Numbered from the stretch's first letter, positions 14,667-23,357 are shown. The stretch is 24,410 nt of DNA from Acholeplasmataceae bacterium (GCA_012841765.1 DUUA01000048.1:1-24410), one strand, 5' to 3'. Notes: generated from the sequence alone by a model not told the origin. Made by a program: numbers and translations.

Positions 14667-17621
14667 ATGGAAACAAATAAGAAAGAAAAAGTTTTAGTTA
14701 TCGAAGAGACTGAAAAGAAAGAAAAAGCACCAGAAAAGAAAGCGGCGACACCAAGATCTTCGAAAATTCCAAAAAAGCCTGTTTCTAATGAAGATAACTT
14801 AAAAGAAAAACTCGCTAAAGCAAGTGGGAAGACTGTTGGAGAAAAACAAGCTAAAAGTAAACTTGAGAATAAAAATGTAGCTAGTGATTATGATAAAGTT
14901 ATGGCTAGAAATAAAGCTTTAAGAGAAGTGCATGAAAAAATGGACAAAGACAGTAGTCCAGACTTTTCTGCTGCTAAAGTTGAATTAGTAGTAGCGGCTG
15001 CTGAAACTGATCAATTAGCTGTAGATATTCAAAAAGAACAAGAGAAAATAATGAATTTTGAAGAAGAACGATTAAAATTGCTAAGTTCGAATGCTGAATT
15101 GCAAAAAGAATTGCAAGAAATAAACAAAGATCGAAAGAACTTAGATAATACTTTAAATGATATTAAAGTAAGACTTGATGAAGAAAATTTAAAAATTAGA
15201 GAATTACAAAATTTAAAAACTGATTTAGAATCTAATTTAAAAGATCTTTCTTTAGAGAGTAAAAATTATCGTAACATTGCTGAAAAAAGTGACCAATTAA
15301 TTAAAAAAACCGAAGAAAAACTTTTAGAAGAACAAAATAAAGTTAAAGAGTTAAAAAAAGAAATTACTGAGAATAAAGCGCAAATTGAGAAATTAGAAAC
15401 TAGTTTGGAAACACAAAAAAATGAAAAGAAAGAAACAATTAGTAAAGAAGATCTAGTTGAATGTAAAGCATTAATAAAAGAAAAAGACAAAGAGATTAGA
15501 GCAAAAGAAAGACTAATAGCTAATAGAGATAAAAAAATAGTTAAAATGACTGATGATCTTAAAGAAGCAAAGAAAGAAGCAAGAGCTGCTATTAGTAAAG
15601 ATAAAAAAACATTAAAGAAACTTGAAAAAATTGAAGAGTCTTTGAAAGAGTCAAAAAAAGAATTAACTAAAGCTAACAAAGAAGTTACTAGACTTTCTAA
15701 TACTATTGAACAACAAGAAATAGACTATAAAAAAGCAGAAGCAAACATTGGAAAAGAATATACAAGATTAAAAAATTATTTTGATCAAGAAGTTAAGAAT
15801 TTTAATAGCAAACTTTCTGAAAAAGAAAAACAAGAAAGAGAATACAAAAATAAAGAAGATGCTACAGCTAAGGAATATTTAGTATTAAAAAAATATTTTG
15901 ATCAGGAAATTAATGATTTAAATGATAGACTTGGAAAAAAAGAAGAACAACAAACTAATTTAAAAGAAGAAGTAGAAAATATCAATGAAGCAAAAGCGGA
16001 ATCTTTTGAAAAAGATTTAAAGAGTATTAATGACAAACATGAAAATGAATTATTAAAAAAAGAAATTGAATATAGTGAAAAATTACATGATAATTTAGAT
16101 GCTCATCAAGAAGATGTTTTAGAGTTACAAAATGAAATAGAAAAATATAAAGATGAGATTTATAAATTGAAATTAATAGCATCGCAAAGTGATTCAAATG
16201 AAGCTGTTGCCATTATGCAAGAAATTAAAGAAGAAGTTGTGAAAAATCGTGAAGTAATGCAAAGTATAGCTAATGAAACAGATGATCTAATTGAAGATGA
16301 ATATATTGATTACCAAGAACTAATTGACATTAAGGAAAATGAACTTAGAGCATTAGAAATTACAAATAAACAATATTTAGATGAAATAGACGATATCTTA
16401 AAAGAAATTGCTATTTTAAATATGACTTTACAAAATCTTAATGATAAAATAAATAGTTTATCTGAAAAAGATATTCACAATCCCGATTTTAAAAGAAACA
16501 TTTCGGAGATAAGAGAGAGAAAATCAGAATTAATTGCTAGAGCAAATGAAGAAGCTTTGGTTAGTGAAAAAGAGATTGCAAATCTTAATGAAAAAATTAA
16601 AATAAAGAAATCCGATATTGAATCTGTAAAACAACAAATTATAGAAACAAAAGAAGGATATCAAGAAAAACAAAATAGATCTTATTCTGATAAATTAGAA
16701 CATGAAAAAGAATTGCGTAAATTAAATTACACTCTTGATTTGCATGAAGTTAGACTAAATGAACTTTTTACAGACGAAAAAGCAAGATTAAAAAACAAAT
16801 ATCAAACTTTTGTTGAAGATTATAATAAAAGAATGAAAGAATATAATTTATCTGAACAAAAATTTATAGAATATTATCTTGGTAAAACTCGTGAAGAAGT
16901 GATTACTAAAGAAGATGAAAAATTATATATAGAACAAGAACAAGAAAAAGAAGAACTTACTAAAAAGCTGATAGCTTTAAAACAGTCTCAAAGATTAATT
17001 GCTAAAAAAATACGTGATTTAAAAGCAGAAATTTTTAGATTAAAACAAGCATTGGAAGAAATGAATAATCAATCTAATGATGACTATCAAGAGACAAAGG
17101 ATTATGTATTAAAAGAAATCGAATTAAATTTACTACAATTACAAAAGGATTATACTTTTTATCAAGAAAAACTGCAGGTTTTATATGATAAAAAAGCTGA
17201 ACGTTTTATGGTTCGTAATAAGCTTTTGCTTAATGAGCAGATTATTTTTGATTATGCGAAATTATTTAATCATTTAAAAAAGACTGATTTTTTGTATCGA
17301 CAAAACCAAATTAAACAAAAAAATATAAATGAAAATTTAAGTTTTGGTAAATTTAGTGATAATGAAAAAAAATTAATGAAAAGTGATATTAGTATGTTAG
17401 ATAAAGAACAAGAGAGATTATATAAGAGCATTGAAGAAAGTCGGGAAAAACTAAAAAGTATTAAAACACATGAAAAAGTGGTTTATTTTATCGAACTAGA
17501 AAATAGTATTGCAAGGCTTAAAATAATAGAAGAAAATTTAGGTAATTTAATTAAAAAAAATCAAAGCGATATGGAAACTAAAACTCAGGAGTTAGAAATT
17601 TTAAAAACAGGAACTTATTAA
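14667..17621 (+). CDS. Large coiled-coil protein (984 residues)
   Basis: Apart from a proline- and lysine-containing, probably disordered N-terminus (about residues 1-60), nearly the whole protein is a Glu/Lys/Leu/Asn-rich heptad-like coiled coil, with almost no proline or glycine. There is no Walker A or B motif and no hinge, so it is not an SMC or Rad50 ATPase despite the resemblance in composition. There is no signal peptide or membrane helix, so it is predicted to be cytoplasmic. Two related 28-residue segments lie 39 residues apart at 362-389 and 401-428, each with a KEY..LK.YFDQE core. AGGAGG at 14654-14659 is a strong ribosome binding site. The stop overlaps the next ATG by one base. 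Filament, scaffold or cytoskeletal roles are possible; none can be shown from sequence. Confidence 0.8.
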   Translation: METNKKEKVLVIEETEKKEKAPEKKAATPRSSKIPKKPVSNEDNLKEKLAKASGKTVGEKQAKSKLENKNVASDYDKVMARNKALREVHEKMDKDSSPDFSAAKVELVVAAAETDQLAVDIQKEQEKIMNFEEERLKLLSSNAELQKELQEINKDRKNLDNTLNDIKVRLDEENLKIRELQNLKTDLESNLKDLSLESKNYRNIAEKSDQLIKKTEEKLLEEQNKVKELKKEITENKAQIEKLETSLETQKNEKKETISKEDLVECKALIKEKDKEIRAKERLIANRDKKIVKMTDDLKEAKKEARAAISKDKKTLKKLEKIEESLKESKKELTKANKEVTRLSNTIEQQEIDYKKAEANIGKEYTRLKNYFDQEVKNFNSKLSEKEKQEREYKNKEDATAKEYLVLKKYFDQEINDLNDRLGKKEEQQTNLKEEVENINEAKAESFEKDLKSINDKHENELLKKEIEYSEKLHDNLDAHQEDVLELQNEIEKYKDEIYKLKLIASQSDSNEAVAIMQEIKEEVVKNREVMQSIANETDDLIEDEYIDYQELIDIKENELRALEITNKQYLDEIDDILKEIAILNMTLQNLNDKINSLSEKDIHNPDFKRNISEIRERKSELIARANEEALVSEKEIANLNEKIKIKKSDIESVKQQIIETKEGYQEKQNRSYSDKLEHEKELRKLNYTLDLHEVRLNELFTDEKARLKNKYQTFVEDYNKRMKEYNLSEQKFIEYYLGKTREEVITKEDEKLYIEQEQEKEELTKKLIALKQSQRLIAKKIRDLKAEIFRLKQALEEMNNQSNDDYQETKDYVLKEIELNLLQLQKDYTFYQEKLQVLYDKKAERFMVRNKLLLNEQIIFDYAKLFNHLKKTDFLYRQNQIKQKNINENLSFGKFSDNEKKLMKSDISMLDKEQERLYKSIEESREKLKSIKTHEKVVYFIELENSIARLKIIEENLGNLIKKNQSDMETKTQELEILKTGTY
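15750..15950 (+). repeat. Internal duplicated segment in the coiled-coil gene
   Basis: Bases 15750-15833 and 15867-15950 each encode 28 residues that align without gaps (15 of 28 identical by eye), beginning GKEYTRLKNYFDQE and AKEYLVLKKYFDQE. The period is 39 codons. This is an intragenic duplication, not a mobile element. Confidence 0.75.
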
Positions 17622-18274
17622 TGAATATAAAAATAGACAAAACTATTAAAAATATCTTACCAGATTTTAGTATTTTAGCTTTTAAAATGGATGTTAACTA
17701 CAATGAAGAAGATGCTCTTGATGAGCTAATTGTAAGTACTGAAAAAAAAGTTTTCAATAAATATACTTTGAAAGACGTTTTACAAGTTCCTTTAATTAAA
17801 GAAGCAAGAGATGGTTATAAAAAAATGGGAAAAGATCCTAGTAGGTACCGTCTTAGCTGCGAGTCTTTATTGAGAAGAATTGTCAAAGGGAATTCCTTAT
17901 ACAGAATTAACAATCTTGTAGATTTAGGTAATATTCTTTCTATTGAGACAAACAGAAGTGTTGCTGTTTTAGATTATGATAAAATTATTGGTGATATTAC
18001 GATTAGAATGGGAACAAAAGATGATGAATATTATGGTATTGGTCGAGGGTTAATAAACGTTTCTAATATTCCAGTTTACGAAGATACTGTTTCTCCGTTT
18101 GGATCAACTACTTCAGATACTGAAAGAACAATGATTACAAAACACACTAAAACAATTTTATTATTTTTAATCTATTTTAAAAAAGCTGAATATATAGAAG
18201 ATGGTAAGCTTGCAATTTCAATGTATGAGGAATATGCAAATGGAAGAAATATAGAAAGTAAATATATAACATGA
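17621..18274 (+). CDS. Free-standing B3/B4-domain protein
   Basis: The 217-residue protein matches the B3/B4 domain of the phenylalanyl-tRNA synthetase beta chain (COG3382-type stand-alone proteins). The core at about 60-115 reads ARDGYKKMGKDPSRYRLSCESLLRRI followed by YRINNLVDLGNILSIETN. The later segments IGDITIRMGTKDDEY and FGSTTSDTERTMIT also fit. In PheRS this domain hydrolyses mischarged tyrosyl-tRNA; stand-alone copies are not well characterised and could edit tRNA or bind amino acids. It starts one base into the coiled-coil stop, with a weak AGGA upstream, and its TGA stop lies 10 bases before GlnRS. The link to glutamine charging is only by position. Confidence 0.85.
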   Translation: MNIKIDKTIKNILPDFSILAFKMDVNYNEEDALDELIVSTEKKVFNKYTLKDVLQVPLIKEARDGYKKMGKDPSRYRLSCESLLRRIVKGNSLYRINNLVDLGNILSIETNRSVAVLDYDKIIGDITIRMGTKDDEYYGIGRGLINVSNIPVYEDTVSPFGSTTSDTERTMITKHTKTILLFLIYFKKAEYIEDGKLAISMYEEYANGRNIESKYIT

Positions 18275-18284
18275 GGGGAAATAT

Positions 18285-19922
18285 ATGATGGATGAAACAT
18301 CAAATTTTATAAAAACAATTGTTCAAAATGATTTAGAAAGTGGGAAAGTTAAAAACGTAGTTACGCGTTTCCCGCCTGAGCCAAATGCTTATTTGCATAT
18401 TGGTCATGCAAGAGCAATAATAACAGATTTTGAGATTGCAGAAGCTTTTGATGGAGAAACAAATTTACGTTTTGATGATACTAATCCTGCAAAAGAAGAG
18501 GAAGAATTTGTGGATGCAATAATTAATGATATTGAATGGTTAGGATATCATCCCAATAGAATTTGTTATGGTTCTGATTATTTTGATACTAAATATGAAA
18601 TGGCTATTAGATTAATAAATAAAGGCTTAGCTTATGTAGATGAGCAAACCCCTGAAGAAATTGTTTCAACAAGAGGAAATTTTAACGAAGCTGGAAAAAA
18701 TTCTCCATGGAGAGATCGTCCTATTAAAGAAAACTTAGAATTATTTGAAAATATGAAAAATGGGATGTATCAAGAAGGCGAAAAAGTTTTAAGAGCTAAA
18801 ATTGATATGGCTAGTCCCAATATTAATATGAGAGATCCAATAATATATCGTATTTTATTTATGCATCATCATCGCCAAAAAGATAAATGGTGTATTTATC
18901 CAATGTATGATTTTGCGCATCCTATACAAGATTCTATTGAAAAAATTACACATTCACTATGTTCAATAGAATTTGAAAATCATCGACCATTATATGATTG
19001 GTTTATCGTAGAATGCGAAATGGAACATGTACCTCAACAAATTGAATTTGGAAGATTAAATATTGAAAATACGGTTTTAAGTAAAAGGTATCTTCGTGAA
19101 CTTGTTAATCGTGGGTTTGTTGAAGGATATGATGACCCAAGAATGCCTACTTTAGTCGGCCTTAAAAGAAGGGGATATTCACCAGATGCTATTAAAAACT
19201 TCATAAAAGCTAGTGGATTATCTAAAGTTAATTCAACAATGTCTCTTTCAATGTTAGAACATTTTGTTCGAGAAGATTTTAAATTAAAAGCAAAAAGAAT
19301 AATGGCTGTTACTGATCCTTTATTAGTAATTATTGATAATTATGAAGAAGAAAAGGTTGAATATGTTAATGCTGCAAATAATCAAGAAAACCCAGAATTG
19401 GGTGAAAGACTAATGGCTTTTTCTAAATACATATATATAAATAAAGATGATTTTATTTTAGAAAAACCAAATAAGAAATGGAAAAGGTTAGCATTAAATA
19501 TTGAAGTTAGATTAATGAATGCTTATTTTATCAAAGCAGTAAATGTTGATTATGATAAAGAAGGGCATATTTTAGCAGTTCATTGTACATATGATCCAGA
19601 AACTAAATCTGGAAGTGGATTTGATGAGAGAAAGCCAAATGGAACTTTAACTTTTGTTGAAAAGACAACTGCCCAGAAAGCAACATTTAATATCTTTGAA
19701 CCGCTTTTTATTGAAGAAAGCGAAGGAAAAGATTTCAAAGATAGAATTAATCCTGATTCTTGGAAGAAGATGGAAGGCTATGTTGAAAAAGCGCAAGAAG
19801 AATTTAAAGAATTGGAACATTTTCAATTTATTAGAGATGGTTATTATACAGTTGATAAACTTTCAACAAATAAAAATATTATATTTAATCAAACAGTTGC
19901 TTTAAAATCATCATTTAAATAA
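18285..19922 (+). CDS. glnS: Glutaminyl-tRNA synthetase
   Basis: GlnRS directly attaches glutamine to tRNA-Gln. The 545-residue protein has the class I HIGH motif in FPPEPNAYLHIGHARA (about residues 25-40), the FDDTNP strand, and the KMSKS-equivalent LSKRYL preceded by ENTV, which matches GlnRS (VMSKR) rather than a typical bacterial GluRS. Further family segments are DFAHPIQD, EFENHRPLYDW and GYDDPRMPTL. The C-terminal half has the two-barrel anticodon domain with a CTYDPETKSGSG segment. GAGGGG at 18274-18279 precedes the ATG at 18285; the next codon is also ATG. Many Gram-positive bacteria instead use GatCAB amidotransferase, so its presence is notable. It is co-directional with pcrA, 16 bases downstream. 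Confidence 0.96.
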   Translation: MMDETSNFIKTIVQNDLESGKVKNVVTRFPPEPNAYLHIGHARAIITDFEIAEAFDGETNLRFDDTNPAKEEEEFVDAIINDIEWLGYHPNRICYGSDYFDTKYEMAIRLINKGLAYVDEQTPEEIVSTRGNFNEAGKNSPWRDRPIKENLELFENMKNGMYQEGEKVLRAKIDMASPNINMRDPIIYRILFMHHHRQKDKWCIYPMYDFAHPIQDSIEKITHSLCSIEFENHRPLYDWFIVECEMEHVPQQIEFGRLNIENTVLSKRYLRELVNRGFVEGYDDPRMPTLVGLKRRGYSPDAIKNFIKASGLSKVNSTMSLSMLEHFVREDFKLKAKRIMAVTDPLLVIIDNYEEEKVEYVNAANNQENPELGERLMAFSKYIYINKDDFILEKPNKKWKRLALNIEVRLMNAYFIKAVNVDYDKEGHILAVHCTYDPETKSGSGFDERKPNGTLTFVEKTTAQKATFNIFEPLFIEESEGKDFKDRINPDSWKKMEGYVEKAQEEFKELEHFQFIRDGYYTVDKLSTNKNIIFNQTVALKSSFK

Positions 19923-19938
19923 TAACAAGGAGGAATAG

Positions 19939-22029
19939 ATGCTTAAACTACTAAATGATAAGCAAAAAGAAGCGGTTTTAAGAACAGAAGGTCCATTGCT
20001 TATATTTGCTGGAGCTGGTTCAGGAAAAACCAGAACTTTAACTTATCGTATTGCCCACATGATCGAGTATAAAAATATTCCTCCTTTTAATATACTTGCT
20101 ATTACTTTTACAAATAAGGCAACTAATGAAATGAAAGAAAGACTTGCACAAATTATTGGTGATAGGATAAAGCAAGTTACTATTGCAACTTTCCATTCAT
20201 TTTGTGTCAGAATATTAAGGGTTGAAATCAAAAGATTAGGTTATGATAATAATTTTTTAATTTTAGATGAAGAAGATCAATTAAAGATTATTAATGAAAT
20301 ATATAAAGAAGATAATTTTAATAAGGAATTTGTAACCCCAAGATCAATGCAACATAGATTGAACTATTTTAAATGTCATGACCTTAAACCAGAAAGTAAT
20401 ATGGAAATTACTTTTGCAGCTGCTTATGAAAAGAAAACAAAAGAATATAATGCTTTAGATTTTCAAGATTTATTAAATAAAACTAGGGATTTATTTAAAG
20501 AGTTTCCAAAAGTTTTGGAAAAATATCAAGATAAGTTTAAATATATTTTAATTGACGAATTTCAAGATACAGATAATATTCAATATGAAATTATCAAGAT
20601 GCTAGCAAGAAAATCTAATAATATATTTGCTGTTGGTGATGATGACCAAAGTATATATAGTTTTAGAGGGACAAATTATAAAAATATGCAAAATTTTAAA
20701 AGTGATTTTCCTGATTGTGTTACAGTGCATTTGACTCAAAATTATCGTTCTACACAAACTATATTAGATGGAGCTAATAAATTAATTGCAAATAATATTA
20801 ACCGTGAAGCTAAAGAACTTTTTTCAATAATAAATGGAAAAATCAATGATGTGACTATGTTTCAGTCATATAATGAAAAAGAGGAAGTAGAATATGTTCT
20901 TGATGAGATCCAAACATTAAAAAACAAAGGCTTTAAATATAAAGATATTGCTATTCTTTATAGGAATTCTTCTATTTTAAGGAATTTTGAAATAGGGATG
21001 ATTCAAAGGAAACTACCTTACCGAATATATGGTGGAATTTCTTATATGAGAAGAATGGAAGTTAAAGATGCTATTGCTTATTTAAGGTTATTAGTTGATA
21101 GTGATGATTATTTTAGTTTTAAAAGAATTATAAATACTCCTGGAAGAAACATTGGTATTACTTCTATTAATAAACTTGATTATTTTAAAAGTGAAAACTC
21201 ATATTCAGTTTTTCAATTAATTGATAATTCTCTAGAAATTCTAACAGAGAGAAAGCAAAATAGTTTGTTTGATTTAAAAAATATAATTATTAAATATCAG
21301 GAAATGCTAGAACTGGATTCATTAGTTAATATCTTTACTAATTATTTAACTGAACTTGGATATTATGATTATTTAAAAGGTATGGATGACAGTATTGACC
21401 GAATTGATAATTTAAATGAATTTAAATCAATTTTATATAATATTGATGAACAAGATAGTGATTTATCAAATAAGAATAAATTAGTAAAATTTTTTGATGA
21501 GTCAACTTTAGCAGATAATATTAGTAAAAAGGTCATAGATAATAATGGTATTTTATTATCAACTATACATTCTGTAAAAGGGTTAGAATTTGAGGTTGTC
21601 TTTTTAGTTGCCTTAGAAGAAGGGATATTTCCAAATACATATTTATTTGATACAGATGAAGAATTAGAAGAAGAACGAAGAGTAGCATATGTTGCTGTTA
21701 CAAGGGCTAAACAAAAACTAATTTTAACAAATGCTAAATCAAGACTATTATATGGTAATAGCAAGAGAAATAGTGTTTCTAGATTTTTACTTGAATTTAC
21801 TGGAGGAAGTAAAATTCCAGAATTTTCTGGATTTGCTCAAGCAGAACCAGTAAAGTTTGATAATGCTATAGAAAAGTTAGTATTACAAATAGGGGATAAA
21901 GTAATAAATCCAAGATATGGAGAGGGAACAGTTTTAAAAATTGAAAAGGATATTGCTCAAATTGTTTTTCCTAAAAGTGGGATTATCACTAAATTCTTAA
22001 TAGATGCTAAATATTTAATGAAAATATAA
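19939..22029 (+). CDS. pcrA: ATP-dependent 3'-5' DNA helicase PcrA/UvrD
   Basis: PcrA is the essential SF1A helicase of Firmicutes, acting in nucleotide excision repair, plasmid replication and removal of RecA or stalled RNA polymerase. The 696-residue protein has a full motif set: the Walker A loop FAGAGSGKTRTL, AITFTNKA (motif Ia), DEFQDTD (motif II), GDDDQSIYSFRG (motif III), QNYRST (motif IV), TIHSVKGLEFEVVF (motif V) and VAVTRAKQKL (motif VI). The last ~50 residues (VGDKV-type IGDKVINPRYGEGTVL) form the Tudor-like RNA-polymerase contact domain. AAGGAGG precedes the ATG. The ligA gene that often follows pcrA is absent; a terminator comes instead. Confidence 0.97.
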   Translation: MLKLLNDKQKEAVLRTEGPLLIFAGAGSGKTRTLTYRIAHMIEYKNIPPFNILAITFTNKATNEMKERLAQIIGDRIKQVTIATFHSFCVRILRVEIKRLGYDNNFLILDEEDQLKIINEIYKEDNFNKEFVTPRSMQHRLNYFKCHDLKPESNMEITFAAAYEKKTKEYNALDFQDLLNKTRDLFKEFPKVLEKYQDKFKYILIDEFQDTDNIQYEIIKMLARKSNNIFAVGDDDQSIYSFRGTNYKNMQNFKSDFPDCVTVHLTQNYRSTQTILDGANKLIANNINREAKELFSIINGKINDVTMFQSYNEKEEVEYVLDEIQTLKNKGFKYKDIAILYRNSSILRNFEIGMIQRKLPYRIYGGISYMRRMEVKDAIAYLRLLVDSDDYFSFKRIINTPGRNIGITSINKLDYFKSENSYSVFQLIDNSLEILTERKQNSLFDLKNIIIKYQEMLELDSLVNIFTNYLTELGYYDYLKGMDDSIDRIDNLNEFKSILYNIDEQDSDLSNKNKLVKFFDESTLADNISKKVIDNNGILLSTIHSVKGLEFEVVFLVALEEGIFPNTYLFDTDEELEEERRVAYVAVTRAKQKLILTNAKSRLLYGNSKRNSVSRFLLEFTGGSKIPEFSGFAQAEPVKFDNAIEKLVLQIGDKVINPRYGEGTVLKIEKDIAQIVFPKSGIITKFLIDAKYLMKI

Positions 22030-22057
22030 GTACATTTTAAATAAATGTACTTTTTTT
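22028..22057 (+). terminator. Rho-independent terminator after pcrA
   Basis: Arms AAGTACATTT (22028-22037) and AAATGTACTT (22043-22052) are perfect complements around TAAAT, and seven T run from 22051 to 22057. It closes the operon that starts at 11967. Confidence 0.88.
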
Positions 22058-22083
22058 AATATCTACCAATAAAATAGATGTTT

Positions 22084-22104
22084 CATACGTATAGATAATG
22101 TATG
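22084..22104 (+). promoter_or_regulatory. Inverted repeat near the start of the acidic lipoprotein gene
   Basis: CATAC (22084-22088) and GTATG (22100-22104) are inverted around 11 bases; the second arm touches the ribosome binding site GGAGG (22104-22108). The 8-base palindrome ATACGTAT (22085-22092) lies inside. A CGTA at 22088-22091 recalls the -10 of ECF sigma promoters, but no matching AAC-type -35 is seen. An operator or translational hairpin is possible. Confidence 0.25.
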
Positions 22105-22116
22105 GAGGATATTAAT

Positions 22117-23286
22117 ATGAAAAATATTAAAAAATTTATTTTTGTTTTAGTTCTAGGTATTGTTGGTGTAGTGCTTTTTGGTTGTACTTTAACTGAAAAC
22201 CAAAATGTATTTAAAGAGAGTAAAGATGTAATTGCTTTTCAAGCAATTTCTAGTGTAGAACTTTTAGCAAGTTTTGAAGATGCAAAACCAGTGGTTGGGC
22301 CAGTAAGTGATTTAGCAGAAGAAACAGCAGTAGAGGAAGAATTAGATATACTTAACCATTATTTAGGAATAATGGAAAAATATTTAGGTAATAATAATGG
22401 TCTTACAATTACAGAAGAAGTATCTGAAATGGAAGGATATTCAAAATTAATGGTCATTAAGACGGTTGATATGACTGGAGCTAAATTAGAATATCATTTA
22501 TATTATAATGAAATTTTAATCACAGATGAGGAAGAAGATTTAGAAGAAGATTTAGATGTTGATCTTGATGAAGAGGACGAAGAGAAAATTGACGGTGAAG
22601 AAGAAAAAGACGAAGAAGAAGTAGAATATTTAATTGAAGGAATTTTAATTGTTAATGGTATTGAATACACTGTTGAAGGATCTAGAGAATTTGAAGAAGA
22701 TGAAGAAACTTTAATGTTAACAGCTAAAATTGATGATGATAATTTTGTAGCAATTCATTATGAAATAGAAGATGATGAAAGAGTATTTAACTATTTTGTG
22801 AAAAAAGACGGAGTTATTTCACGAACAAAAGTTGAGGTTGAAGAAGAAGACGATAAAATTGAAGTTGAACTAACATTTGTTGAAGGTACTGCAAAAGGGA
22901 AATATAAATTTGAAATGTCAAAAGACGATGACGGTACAGAAATTATAAAAATAAAGTACGTGTTAAAACAAGAAGATGAAACTATAGAAAAAGGACATAT
23001 TCGCATTTATATAACAATTGATGAAGAAACTGGCGAAGCTATTTATGATTATAAGATTTATAGTGAAAATAATGAATTTAAAGGAAAGCGACAAATGAAT
23101 AGAAAAGGTCATCATGGTGAAGTTCCAGAAGATTTTAAAGGTGGAAAAAATAGCGGAAAAAATAACGAAAATAGCAATGGGAAAAAGAATGGAAACAATA
23201 AAGGAAATAACAATGAAGATAATAACGGAATTAATAACAGAAATAACAACAGCAGTAATACAGGTAAAAAAGGTAAGAAATTTTAG
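22117..23286 (+). CDS. Highly acidic lipoprotein with an Asn/Gly/Lys-rich tail
   Basis: I place the start at 22117 rather than the in-frame ATG at 22102, because GGAGG (22104-22108) overlaps that first ATG and is correctly spaced for 22117. The 389-residue product has a lipoprotein signal (basic KNIKK, a hydrophobic core and lipobox LFGC with Cys23). Residues 36-130 form a segment similar by eye to the ectodomain of the anti-sigma-like protein encoded at 23878. After an Asp/Glu-rich stretch (about 137-170) come beta-rich, acidic segments that look like repeated strands (KVEVEEEDDKIEVELTF, KGKYKFEMSKDDDG). The last ~50 residues are low-complexity Asn, Gly, Lys and Ser. The function is unknown; the setting next to an ECF sigma factor suggests a role in the envelope response. 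No terminator separates it from the sigma gene. Confidence 0.8.
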   Translation: MKNIKKFIFVLVLGIVGVVLFGCTLTENQNVFKESKDVIAFQAISSVELLASFEDAKPVVGPVSDLAEETAVEEELDILNHYLGIMEKYLGNNNGLTITEEVSEMEGYSKLMVIKTVDMTGAKLEYHLYYNEILITDEEEDLEEDLDVDLDEEDEEKIDGEEEKDEEEVEYLIEGILIVNGIEYTVEGSREFEEDEETLMLTAKIDDDNFVAIHYEIEDDERVFNYFVKKDGVISRTKVEVEEEDDKIEVELTFVEGTAKGKYKFEMSKDDDGTEIIKIKYVLKQEDETIEKGHIRIYITIDEETGEAIYDYKIYSENNEFKGKRQMNRKGHHGEVPEDFKGGKNSGKNNENSNGKKNGNNKGNNNEDNNGINNRNNNSSNTGKKGKKF

Positions 23287-23325
23287 TGTTTAATAATTAT
23301 ATAAGCTAAATTATCTCTTAATTTA

Positions 23326-23334
23326 TGTTATAAT
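23326..23334 (+). promoter_or_regulatory. Extended -10 promoter of the ECF sigma gene
   Basis: TATAAT (23329-23334) is preceded by TGT (23326-23328). The -35 region (CTAAAT, 23306-23311) is poor, as is usual for extended -10 promoters. AAGGAG (23344-23349) and ATG (23358) follow. Confidence 0.65.
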
Positions 23335-23357
23335 TACTTTAATAAGGAGTTATTAAC

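Noticed and set aside
15266..15679. 137-codon open frame on the minus strand inside the coiled-coil gene
   Set aside because: Its Ser/Phe/Leu-rich product is the expected mirror of Lys/Glu-rich coding sequence, and the plus-strand gene is clearly real.
14667..17621. Coiled-coil gene as an SMC or Rad50 ATPase
   Set aside because: No Walker A, Walker B, signature motif or hinge region is visible; the similarity is only in composition.
18272..18274. TGA as a tryptophan codon (Mycoplasma code)
   Set aside because: Reading through here and at 9858-9860 would destroy clean gene junctions, and tryptophan is encoded by TGG at conserved positions, so the standard code applies.
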